Shown: one piece after another, positions 32,496 through 43,794 of the stretch | How the letters are laid out: each line of letters begins with the position of its first letter | Position numbering within the stretch: the stretch's first letter is position 1 | Origin: Cadophora sp. MPI-SDFR-AT-0126 | Lineage: Eukaryota; Ascomycota; Leotiomycetes; Helotiales; Ploettnerulaceae | Assembly: GCA_020747065.1 (NCBI GenBank) | Contig: JAGMVK010000005.1 | Location: forward strand, 1,550,001 to 1,614,000 | DNA length: 64,000 nt | Reading direction: 5' to 3' | Made by a program: the position numbers and the translations under genes | The notes under the pieces: model-generated | Told to the model about the DNA's origin: nothing | The model's database searches: none | Seen by the model: the letters and a program-made list of their open reading frames with translations, nothing else

Positions 32496-34148
32496 GAACG
32501 AAAAAGGTGATTGGCTGTATCCCATTAATCGCCTGAGAGCATTGTATCAGACGAGCGCAAAGAAATCAGATGTGAATTCTCATCCTGGGGCGTATACTTG
32601 CTGTAGCTGTATGTGTATGACGGTTTCAGCAAGGAATCATCTGCCTAGCATCTCTTGCTTTACGAAGAACAACATGAAGATACTCTCATCTGTTCCATAC
32701 TAGCGAGTAGACTGCTGGAGTTGACGTATGTTTACCTTCTGCCAGTTATAAACCAGCCGAGCGATACTCTCCCCCGGAGCATGAAGAGTTTGCTGCATAG
32801 CCTCTTGGCCGATGATGCATTCCCTAGTGAGTTGTATGTGAAAGTACAAGTGTATTAGACGGCCATATCCAATGCCTTGTACTCCCAGCCACTCTTGCGA
32901 AACAGCAATCACTTAGCCTGTCATGTACGGACTCTCACCATCACCATTGACTACCTCTCCGAGTGAGTTCTACATGTAGGATCGATGATACCTGTGACAT
33001 GTATAACAGTCTATTCAGAGTATGAGGAACATTCCGTGGTAAATCTTTGGTTCGGCGTTGCAACTTCTCACGAGATCGCAATTTTGGGCTTTTTCGAGCT
33101 TTGCCAAGCCGATATATCTTCCGAGTTTATGAGATACACTGTTTTGACTATGCCCCCCGTACATCTCCTTACTCATCCGTTATGCTAATGAAAACCGCTA
33201 CTACTGTGTGGCACAATGGAACCCATTACAAGCACATCACTTCGCAGTCTCAGGTAACAAAGTTGTGATCTCCACCCGCGAAGCTCTGATGATTTTCGAC
33301 GAAACAAGCCTGACCCCGGACATGCTCCATCTCAAAGTCCTCGCATTGAAAGCTGGGCATTTCGTCGACTTCTCCACCTCACTCCGAACACGCCTTTCGT
33401 TGGAAGAGTTCTCGATGAAAGGCTGGCTGTGGAGGTCGAGGACGATACCCTGCTGTATTTCGAGGAAGAAGAGAATCGATGAGGAAACATTTTTTGAGGA
33501 CTCGTCGAAATGCGGCGAGGGAAGCAATTGGAGAGAGCTCTTTTGGAGAGAGGCGGACTAGTTTCCTGATGATCTGCTTGACATTGATTTTCTGACTTCA
33601 CGGATTTGGCCGCGGATCTAGGGTGGTATGGCGGTCATCCTGAGAGCTTGTCAGCCTTATGACTCGGATGAGGTTGGTTTCCGATGTCTTGCGTTACACG
33701 GCAAGAAATGCAATCCGGGAAATAACAGCATACCTACTGTGTTGGAAAATTTTGGCCGATGTGGAACTTCATGCTCGTGAATCTCACAGCATTATCCGGC
33801 TGCAGCATGCATGGAAGAGTTGAAGACATGTCCACGTTAGGGTGCATGATACATGGTTCCAATGGGACCACAGTAGCATCCATAGCTGTTACTACTAGAG
33901 TTAGCCCGTTTGATGAGTATTGCTTCGGTTGTGGCAGCAGTGAATTCATCCTGCCTTCTTGCCTGCCAATCCGCAAGGCAAATAAATCACCATAGCTGCC
34001 AGGATAACTTATATTCAATGCCTAGGTCAAATGTTGGATGTCTGTCGTTGTTCCCTTTTCTTATGGTCGTGGGAGTATATACTGGCCACGCTATTAGTAT
34101 TCGTTAGAGTAAGACTTGATGTACAACGCTTGCCTTGGAAGTCCTCTA
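32496..34148. other. 1.65 kb region with possible remnant coding pieces
   Basis: Between the SurE gene and the NLR gene, forward-strand frames around 33047-33470 look partly coding (for example MIFDETSLTPDMLHLKVLAL, then a shifted frame with RVLDERLAVEVEDDTLLYFE). I could not build an intact gene. It may be an unrecognised gene or a remnant. Confidence 0.3.
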
Positions 34149-37100
34149 TCAATCATAGCAGATCTCCTTCCCCTTCCAAGATATCCCTGGTCTGCATCGG
34201 TCAGATCGGGCGTCCTCGGTATTCCTATTGGTGCGGCTGTCTCGATCATCAACATGTTCATCGTTGCTGCTATAATGGAAATGTTCCTCTAAACCAAGTG
34301 CTGAGCCGGATATGGGATGCGTTCTCTGATATGAATTTTGGCTACCATGAACATCTACTTCGTCAACCTCCATCTCATTCCCCCCAGAGCTAGTCGGTAG
34401 TTCAATAGGATTGGAAGTCTGGGATGCTTGTCGTGATGAAAGAAGTGAATCCGACAGGCTTGACGGGCTGGCTTCATCAGCACAGATTCCAAAACGCGTT
34501 CGCAGATCAGCAGCCTCTTTGGACCTGGCTTGCTTCTCGAACATCTTAGCAAGACTTTCCATGACAAAGCTGGTCCACTTGTGTTTCATGCCTACGGAAG
34601 TCTCCAGATTCTTAAGAACGTCTTGATATAATGCTTCGGCAGCGTCATACTTGTCTTGCAGATCAAGGCTTGAGGCAACCATCGCTATTGCTATGAGTGT
34701 TTCCAAGTCATCCTTTCCCAAAGCTACTTCTCTCGCAGACCACAGTTCCCGAAACTTGTTTTCAGAATCCGAGTATTTGCCGATTTTGTAGAGAATCCAA
34801 GAGACGGAGCTGATCGCTCTGATTGTAAACTTATCTCGATGCCCAAAAGCAATCTCGGAACCAATTGCGACGTGCTGATACCATTCTTCAGCTTGTGCAA
34901 AGTCGCCTCTCGATTCGAACATGGCACCAAAATTTTGAGCAACTGCTAGGAAGTAGCGGCTTTGAATGCCGCACGAGTGCTCTGTGTAAGGGAGAGCTTG
35001 CAAGAAGAGTGCTTCGGCCTCTGAATACCGGCAGACTTTAGTCAACCGGCAAGCCAGCTGTTTCATAGACCCCCAAGTTTTCGGATGATCGGCTCCCAAC
35101 GCGTCCAATCTTCCTTGAACAGCTTTTTGTTGCCATTTAAAGGCTCCAAAATGTTTATTTTGAATGAAAAGCGACCAAGAGTAATTTTGGAAAGCTCCAA
35201 CCGTAAAATCGTGCTTGTCTCCGAGTAGGCTTTGAAATCCCTTGATGACGTCCACAGACATTGGATTTGATTCGTGGAATTTGCCTTGCATTTTCAAGAC
35301 ATCTGCAAGGAATGAAAGACTCAACAAAGTTTTTTCATGAAATTTTCCGAAGGTTTGTTCATTCTGCCGCAGGAGCAGCCTGCGCCAAACCTCAGCCTGG
35401 TCAAATCGTTCCTGCCGTTGATAGAGATCTGCCAAGTCTCCCACAAGTTGCTGAGAACTATCGCCTGAGAGATCTTCCAGGCGGCTTGCATAATACACAA
35501 GATTCTTTTCGGATTCATCAATCAAACCAAGCCCCTGTAGAGTTATGCTTAGGCCAATTGCCCCATCTAGAGTTGTGAAGTGAAATTCGCCCAAATTCTC
35601 TTTGCTCAGCCCGATTTGTCGTTCAAAGACACTTTTGGCTTCTTTGTATCTTCCCATATCGTTGAGGACACGCCCTAAAGCAGACATGGTGTTGAGGGTT
35701 TCCCAGTGTCCTTCGCCGTATATCCGCTCTGATATTTCGAGAGCCTGACGAACCGTCTCCTCAGCCTCCACGAGTCTACCAGCCCCTAGGAGGAGCAAGC
35801 CAAGATTTACTACTGGCGAAAGAATCTCGTCTTGGTGTCGATTACGCGTCCAATGCTCTATTAGGGACCGATAGTGGTCCTCGGCTTCATCGATTCTGCC
35901 TAGGCCATCAAGTGCGAGAGCAAGGACATCCTTGCTTTCCAATGTATCAGGATGATCAGCACCCAGTTGGCGCTCTCGCTCATGTAAGGCACGCCGTGCC
36001 AGATCTGCCGATTCACTGAATTTCCCGCGACTTCCGATAATGTAGGCCAAATTGCTCACAGTTCGGATGGTGTCTATGTGCTGGGGACCAAGGAGCTTTT
36101 CAAGAGCAAGGAGAGTCTCACGGTACAAGTCTTCTGCTGAGGATTCATGTCCGAGTCGGTGAAGGATCAAGGCCATTTGGTCTTGAACTCTCAAGGAGTC
36201 TTTGCAGCCTTGCGGGAAGACACTCAAGTACAAGTCAAGCGATTCTTGAGCATCGATTTTGGCGTTGGCGTATTTGCTCGATTCGGATAAATATGAGGAA
36301 GTATGGCTCAGTAGATTTGCTCGAGCTAGTTTATTTGACGTGTTGTTGGCTATGTCCAATGACAAAACAGTGCGTACGTGAGGCACGTACATAGAACACT
36401 TCGGCCAACTTACGAATTTGCCATCTGGGAACCTCTCTGACAGGATCTTTAATGCAAGAGAGCCCCATTTTTGACACCAATCTACTTCTTCTGAAGCAAG
36501 CCATTCGTTGGTGACAGCTTGCACTAAGCGATGCATGCTGCAGCTCTTCCAGTCTTCGTTCATGGAAATCAATGAGAAGTTGTTCAGGTAACCTATGGCA
36601 ATATCGAATAACGTCTCGTTCTCGTCATCGGAGATGATAAGAGACATCGGAATATTTTGTCGATCTAACACGCTCATCAAAGACAGAATTTCTGCGGCTC
36701 TAGGACTCTGATCCCGGATATAATTAAATGAGACGATCCAGGTCGTAGCGACTGATTCCAAGGATCGTTCCCGACGTCCTGGATTGGCAAATTTATGATT
36801 GAGAAGAGCAGTTCTCGACTCTCTGCTCTTACGGAATTGCGCGAGATATTGGGTCACTGTCTTCCGCAACATAGCCATGTATTTTGTTGCTTGAACAATG
36901 GCCAATGGCAGATGATCCAGCTCGTCTAAGAGTATTAACTGCTCGTCTCGTGTACTTGTTCGCAGAATTCGATCTCCAAGAAGGTCTGACGCTTCAGCAG
37001 TTGACATCGAAGGAATTATAATGGGCTCCTCGACCAGATTGAGACAGACTTCCCGATTCCGAGAAGTGAAGAGGACGCGACCCTCGGGATTTCGATCTGG

Positions 37101-38294
37101 TATATACTCAAGGCATGTTTTGCCAGTGGAAGTTGCGTTGAAGATCTCATTGTTGTCCACATTGTCCACTATCAATAGCCATGGGTTCTTGTACTCGTAA
37201 TTCAAAAACCGGCAGACCAGCTCTAGGATGTCAGCTCCGGCATTATCACGACCTGGCAATCGGAATGCTTCCGCAATTGACTTGTAGTCCTGCTCAAACC
37301 TTGAAGTGTTGGCCGCATAGACCCATAACACGGATGTCGATGATCTCGCGTAGCGTCTATACCCATATTCAAGCGCAATTTGAGTTTTGCTTCACTTGAC
37401 TGTTAGGAGATTTGTGGGATTAGGGTGTGGACTTGGGATGCTTACCCAACTCCTCCAAGACCACATATGGCCGATTTAAGAACCTGCGGTGAGGGAGGTC
37501 GTGCCAGCAATTGCTGATCAATCTGTTCGAAAATTCCACCACGCTGGACAAACGCTGGATTTCGAGACATAGATATCAAACAGACAGATTCGGTTGTACC
37601 TAGAAGAAGATAAGTATAGTCTGGTATAAGCGACAGTCGACAGCAGAGTCTTACTGTCGTCCAATCTTTTTGATGTAGAGACAGCAGAAGTAATGGTTGC
37701 ATGCAGATTAGTCAAGGCATTCTGCATTCGATCCGATCGTTCGATGAGAGTTCCAGTATTGTCTTCGACTCTTGAGACTGCGATTCTTTGAACACTGGTC
37801 AATCAACGATCTACAATATCTCCTTCATGTACCTACTCGGTTCGTGATTGCATCTGAATCTTGGCTATCTGTAACACATTATCGAGAGAGCTTTGAAATT
37901 CGAGCAATGTCTTCTCTTCAAACTTGACTTTAAAGGCCAATTTGAGTTTCTTAAGATCCAAAAGTCTTCTATCTCCCCACTTTCCAGTTGCGCCCGCCCC
38001 GCCAGTTTGTAGGGACTTGATCTTGAACTGCTGTAAGAATGCGAGGATCGTCTCCGCCCTCTCAGTACATATCGCTATCACTGCCATTTCTCCCTCCTTC
38101 AGATGTCGATTGTTGCTACTAAGCTCTCGAAGAGTCTGGACTTTATGCTCGGTCTCATAGAGAGCATCTACGAGTCTTTTCGGCATACCCTTCGCGCCCG
38201 AGTATTCGTGAACGAGAGCGCATATCTTCGCTGAAAAGTCCACGAGCTGTACTACTGCACTGGCAAGGCTGAGTGCTGTCAAGGGATCCAACAT
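34149..38294 (-). CDS. NLR-like STAND protein: fungal N-terminal domain, NB-ARC, TPR repeats
   Basis: Four reverse-strand exons (37837-38294, 37655-37794, 37446-37599, 34149-37389) give 1,330 residues. Residues 1 to about 150 form an all-helical domain of the kind heading many fungal STAND proteins (MLDPLTALSLASAVVQLVDF). The linker RNPAFVQRGG precedes the NB-ARC. The P-loop GLGGVGKTQIALEYGYR (about 246) is split by an intron. Walker B is WLLIVDNVD (about 320), then GRVLFTSRNREV and the LDHLPLAIVQA motif. From about 590 to 1180 there are repeated TPR units of the kinesin-light-chain kind with GADHPDTLES, GEGHWETLNT and GADHPKTWGS loops. The tail of about 100 residues is polar. In fungi such receptors act in non-self recognition, often causing cell death. 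No obvious partner effector gene is adjacent. Confidence 0.88.
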
Positions 38295-38818
38295 CGTGAC
38301 AGCGAGGGACGATCGATCAGGCTGTCATGAGATAGAGGCATGATATGGCAAGACAGAATATAAAAGCATGCTTGCTAAGGACATAACGGAGCATGGGATA
38401 GAAGATGATTAAAGAACGACGGTCGAAGGTTGCTTGAACTGTTCATGTTGCAGGGCGGCACTGCCACATCATGTGGCTCCAATGATACCTTCGCTGGTAC
38501 AGAGCAAACTTGTAGGCTGACCATGACGGAACCCCACTGACCTGGACAACGACCAGTTTTGAGTCTCGAAAACCCAAATTTTTCGGAGCTGTAAGGTCGT
38601 TGATGAAGCGCGACATGCTAGAATCCGCGACTTAGTACATATCCTTAATTCATGATTGCTTGCGAAACACCAAGATCGAGAGAAACTCCGGGACTTTGTA
38701 GACTAGACTAGTCCTAGAGGAGTATTGGCTCAAGCGGCCGCTAGCTCCCAGTCCCTGCCAAAAAAGTTCGTTTTTGAATGGATGGCAACGTTCACAAGGA
38801 CCTGACCTTGGGCATACC
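38295..38818. other. Divergent promoter region of the NLR gene and DBP4
   Basis: Contains the 13-bp palindromic element at 38733-38745. No gene is seen. Confidence 0.5.
38733..38745 (+). promoter_or_regulatory. 13-bp AGCGGCCGCTAGC element upstream of DBP4
   Basis: Identical to the element upstream of DBP10, including the 10-bp palindrome. It lies 74-86 bases before the preferred DBP4 start codon. Confidence 0.5.
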
Positions 38819-41254
38819 ATGGCATCTCAAGCAGATGGGCAAAAGTCCAAGCCCGCAAAGCGGGCAAAACAGATATCTCGGCCCCTCAAAAGGAAAAGAG
38901 ATGTTGACGACTACGAGACGTTGCAGAAAGCCATTGAAGAGCTTGTAAGATTTACTTTTCCCCCACCAGGGCAAGACTGACAGCTCCAGGACCCAAAAAC
39001 CGAAGTAAAAGAATTTTCCGACCTTCCCTTGTCACAACTGACTGCCTCTGGACTCGAGGCGTCGCATTTCAAGACCCTTACGGATATCCAATCGAAGGCT
39101 GTGCCGCTTGCACTGAAGGGACGAGATATTCTTGGTGCCGCAAAGACTGGAAGCGGAAAGACTTTGGCATTTTTGCTACCAGTCTTGGAGAACCTCTACA
39201 GGCATAGATGGACGGAACTGGATGGATTGGGCGCGCTCATCATATCGCCAACTCGAGAACTTGCGACTCAGATCTTCCAAGTGTTGCGCAAAGTCGGAAG
39301 GAACCATTCATTCTCAGCGGGGTTGATCATAGGAGGACGAAGTCTGCAAGAGGAGCGAGAGCGTCTGGGAAGGATGAACATTCTTGTGTGTACTCCCGGA
39401 AGGATGTTGCAGCATATGGATCAAACGGCCGACTTTGATGTGAGCAATCTGCAGATGCTGGTATTGGACGAAGCCGATCGGATTATGGACATGGGATTCC
39501 AAGCGTCTGTAGACGCTATTGTTGAGCATCTGCCGAAGCAACGACAGACTATGCTGTTCAGTGCAACGCAAACGAAGAAAGTCTCGGATCTGGCAAGACT
39601 CAGTCTGCGGGACCCCGAATATGTTGCTGTTCACGAGGCGGCTTCGAGTGCTACTCCAACTACTTTACAGCAGTATGTTGTGATTACGCCTTTACCGGAC
39701 AAGCTCAATACCCTTTTCAGTTTCATCAAAAATAACTTGAAGGCCAAAATCATCGTTTTCCTCTCATCCGGAAAGCAGGTTCGATTTGTATACGAGAGCT
39801 TTCGACATTTACAGCCTGGCATACCTCTTCTCCACCTTCACGGGCGCCAGAAGCAATCGGCGAGACTCGACATAACCTCAAAATTCTCTTCTTCTAAAAA
39901 CTCGTGTATTTTTGCCACGGATGTGGTGGCAAGAGGTCTGGACTTTCCAGCTGTGGACTGGGTCATTCAATTAGATTGTCCTGAGGATGCGGATACCTAC
40001 ATTCATCGAGTCGGTCGAACAGCTCGATACGAGAGGGCAGGAAAGGCTGTGCTATTCCTAGATCCTAGTGAGGAGGAGGGAATGCTGAAGCGACTCGAGC
40101 AAAAGAAGGTACCGATACAGAAAACGAAACCTCGGCAGAAACTACAGCAAAGCATCCGGAATCAGCTACAAGACATGTGCTTCAAATACCCCGAGATCAA
40201 GTATCTCGGCCAGAAAGCCTTCACTAGTTATGCCAAGTCAGTTTATCTGCAAAAGGACAAGGTAGTTTTCAAAATAAACGAATACGACCTTGAAGGTTTG
40301 GCGAACAGCATGGGTCTCCCTGGAGCTCCGAAGATCAAATTCCAGAAGGGCAATGATACAAAGAATCTAAAAAATGCACCGAGAGGAGCCATCTCAAGCG
40401 GTGATGACAGCGATGCCGAAGAGGGAGCGAACAGGCCTAGCAAGGAAGAGGTCAGAACGAAGTACGACCGCATGTTTGAACGTCGCAATCAGGACGTTCT
40501 TTCCGGCCACTACTCGAAGATGATAGCAGAAGAGAATCTAGATGAGGATGATGATGGTCTTCGCGATGCCGATGAGGATAATGACTTCTTGTCAGTCAAG
40601 AGAGTTGTGCCCGTAGACAATGACCACGGCTCGGATGAGGAGGGTGTTACAGCCGCAGGGCCTACAGCACGAGTAATTGAGGGCGTCAGCAAGGAGCCGA
40701 TCGTGATTGACTCAAAACGAAGAGAGAAGATGCTGACCTCCAAGAAGCAAATGCTGAAGCTCAAAGAAAAAGGAAAGAAGGTGGTATTTGACGACGATGG
40801 AGTTGCTCATCAACTGTATGAGCTCGAAGACGAGGCTGACTTCCGCAAACGTGGAACGGCCGAGGAGCAGAGAGCGAAGTTCTTGGAAGAGGAAGCGGCG
40901 AGAGTCCGTGAGGCTGATCTTGATGATAAACAGCTGGCGAAGCAAAAGAAGAGAGAGAAGCGTGAGAAGCGCAAGGCAAGGGAAGCAGCAGAGAGGGAAG
41001 GATCGGATGACGACGTGGCTCCTGAGCTTGTCAATGCCAGAGATGACCAGGATCCGATGGCTCTGTTAGCATCGCTGCCCTTGGGCGATGCAGACGAAGA
41101 CGATCGACCTGCGAAGCGGCCAAAGAAATGGTTCGAGGATGATTCAGGAGACGAGAAGAAGGTGGCTAAGCGGCAAAGCCGTATTATTGAAGCAGCTGAT
41201 GAGCCAGAGACTTTGGAAGACTTGGAGGCTCTTGCTGCTGGTCTTCTCAGCTGA
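38819..41254 (+). CDS. DBP4: DEAD-box ATP-dependent RNA helicase Dbp4 (DDX10 family)
   Basis: Two exons (38819-38944, 38990-41254) give 796 residues. The start [18 protein letters not shown] with [19 protein letters not shown] is typical of fungal Dbp4; an ATG at 38774 would add 15 residues. Helicase motifs are the Q motif [10 protein letters not shown], motif [17 protein letters not shown] in [13 protein letters not shown], motif [12 protein letters not shown] and motif [15 protein letters not shown]. The next region ([20 protein letters not shown]) marks the Dbp4 group. The C-terminus is very charged, with acidic runs and [18 protein letters not shown]. It acts in the nucleolus on U14 snoRNA release during 18S rRNA maturation. 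The promoter shares a palindromic element with DBP10. Confidence 0.95.
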
Positions 41255-41734
41255 TTGCTTCTAGCCAAGTATAAACGAAATCATGATACCCCTTATTTTA
41301 TCCTATCCTCTTCAAATATTGCACTTGCCAATGTGCAGACAAGAGCCAGAAATACATGTTGAGAGTTCGCGTTGATATGCAAAGTCTCTAAGCCTTTTCA
41401 GACATTGAACGGCGTTATCATTACTTTTTCGGGTCTATGGACTACTTTATGCCTAAAATTCTTACTTCACTCTCTTGCGTTGTTGTCTTGATATTGGCTA
41501 ATGTATCTGCCTATCTAACCGGTACTGGAACGCCATCCTCCCGACTCCCTCCCGTCCCGACGAGCTGTGATGCGCTGCCCCTCCATCCCAGAACCCCACA
41601 TTCGGCTATGCCGCGCTAAAAATTGGCCACCGAGCAGAGCCGGGCTTCACCTCCATGTTTGCTGACAACCTACAGCCTTCACTGTTCTTCTTCTCCTACC
41701 TATGTAGCAAGACACATGGATTGCAGTGAACGAG
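41255..41734. other. Intergenic, no gene seen
   Basis: 3' flank of DBP4 and promoter of the FAD synthetase. A short frame at 41437-41619 has a hydrophobic start but no further support. Confidence 0.45.
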
Positions 41735-42683
41735 ATGCCACTGAGTGCACCAGAGGATACCGGTGACAAAGCGCCCACCGTCAACGGCCACAATGACACC
41801 ATCCTACCAATCTGCGCCAGGCTCGCCGCGCGACTGAATGACTTCCTGGAGACCGAGGCCCCGACCCCGCTATTGAAAGCTGTCCAGGAGCAAACAAGGG
41901 TCGCACTGGGAGTTATCAGCACGGCGTTGGATAGATACAGGTACTAAAACCCCGAGAAATTGCTCTGCAACCTCTTTGAAATTGTAATGTTGGACATGGA
42001 TATAGTTGCTGACTCGTGTCCTGCGATTCAGCTTAGAAGAGATATCACTTTCATACAATGGAGGCAAAGACTGCCTCGTACTCCTCATTCTCCTCCTCTG
42101 CGCCCTGGCAAACTACAAGAAAGGCCCAATTCCCAAAGCCCTCTCTACCGTGTACATTATATCCCCTCACCCGTTCGCCGAGGTCGATTCATTCGTGGAC
42201 GAATCAGTCAGCACATACAAGCTAGATTTAGCACGCTATGCCATGCCTATGAAGCAAGCATTTCAGAGATACTTAGAGGAGAATAAGAGTGTGAAGGCTA
42301 TTCTTGTAGGAACGAGGCGGACGGACCCTCATGGGCAGACCTTGACGCATTTTGATGAAACGGATTCCGGGTGGCCGGCTTTCATGAGGATACATCCTGT
42401 GATTGACTGGCATTATGCTGAAATATGGGCAGTAGGTGTCCCGTATGGTCCAAGGATAAGGATGGACAGATATTGACAGTAGCAGTTCATACGACAAATG
42501 CAGATTCCATACTGCCCGTTATACGACCAAGGATATACTTCGCTAGGAGGTACCACAGACACACACCCGAATCCAGCATTGAAAGCAGATGCAGAAAACG
42601 GAGCAAAAGAGAACAAGGTGTTCAAACCAGCATATGAGCTCATGGAAGATAACGCTGAGAGATTGGGGCGGGATTGGAGGTAA
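41735..42683 (+). CDS. FAD1: FAD synthetase (FMN adenylyltransferase, PAPS-reductase fold)
   Basis: Three exons (41735-41940, 42032-42431, 42486-42683) give 267 residues. The enzyme transfers AMP from ATP to FMN to make FAD. The PAPS-reductase-like ATP pyrophosphatase motif is LSYNGGKDCLVLL (about residue 75), then VYIISPHPFAEVDSFV, the conserved GTRRTDPHGQTLTHF and HPVIDWHYAEIW. The C-terminal YCPLYDQGYTSLGGTTDTHP is very diagnostic of the yeast Fad1 family. The intron before exon 3 ends at the second of two nearby AG sites, chosen to keep FIRQMQIPYC in frame. The start is the first ATG in the open frame; a further short 5' exon is possible. Confidence 0.93.
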
Positions 42684-43794
42684 TGATGCATGCATTTAGA
42701 CCTTAGATGGCGGTTGCCTGTTGGTTAGGAGTTGTACTTATTCGACCGGGTTTTCTGATTACATGTTAGACGACATGGTGATTTTTGAAGGTGAGTGAGT
42801 CTCACTAGAGGTTGTCCAATCGCGATGTCCTGAAGTTCAGCGCATCTTATCAAAGTGTGTGCGTTTATGCATACAAATATCCATGCCCTGATTACGAGCT
42901 ATCGCTGCCACTTCTGGTCAGAAAAAAGTCCTCCGTTATGTACACATGTTTTCCGAATTCCAGGCATCCAACAAGCCTGGAGATTCTCCAATCACCATCA
43001 ACCTCAGCACCACTTCAGACGAGGACATCTGGGTGTACATCAGCTATCATGACGAAATCGGACAACCAAATCGAGTCCTTCGAACTTCATCGCTCTTCCG
43101 AGATTGAGTGATTCGGGATGACAGAAACTGATTGCGTTCATATTGACCGACGTATCTGTACCTTCAGCCGGATATCAGACCATCCTCTTCTCAGCAGAAG
43201 TTCTCATCTCGAATCTGAACAAGATAACAATTCGGCTCGCTTTCATCTCATATCATGCTTCCGATTTTGTTTTCATTCGAAAGAATGATTCATGTATCAA
43301 CAATCCGCTTGAATAGCGCCGAGATGCCTTTTCAACGTAGAGCCATTACTCTAGTCATGCTTGCCGGAACAGAGGTTTACAAAGATCCGATGACATGTCC
43401 ATTTTATCGATGCTTTCGTCTCGTTGATAGTGGAAAGTGGATAATGATCACCGATACCTGTACCTGCTATCGTCCATGGTTATGATCTCGTCATTTCTTA
43501 GCGATTGCTTTCTTATTCTACAGTTCCTCCGACGCTTTTGGGGGATACGCTTGTGATTCTGCAGGACCGATCAAGTATCGCTCTGACCAGCATCAGTAGT
43601 TACTAATGCCCAAAGATGGATCAAGATCCTTTCGAGCATAGACCTGATCTGCCGGATATCTGTGTCCTTGTCCGAGAAAGAGATAGAAGCGGTTTCCAAA
43701 TCTCGTTTATGGTGTGTGTCAACAAGCGTTCCAGAAATGCTGAGGCACAAAGGACAATCTGTTCTTTCTTCCCGAGTTCACCATCTTTGCGAGA
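42684..43794. other. 1.1 kb between convergent genes
   Basis: No conserved coding sequence, RNA gene or repeat could be supported. Confidence 0.5.

Noticed and set aside
28704..38745. NotI/NheI-like linker contamination (GCGGCCGCTAGC)
   Set aside because: Both copies sit in natural promoter sequence 10 kb apart with no vector sequence around them, so a cloning artefact is unlikely.
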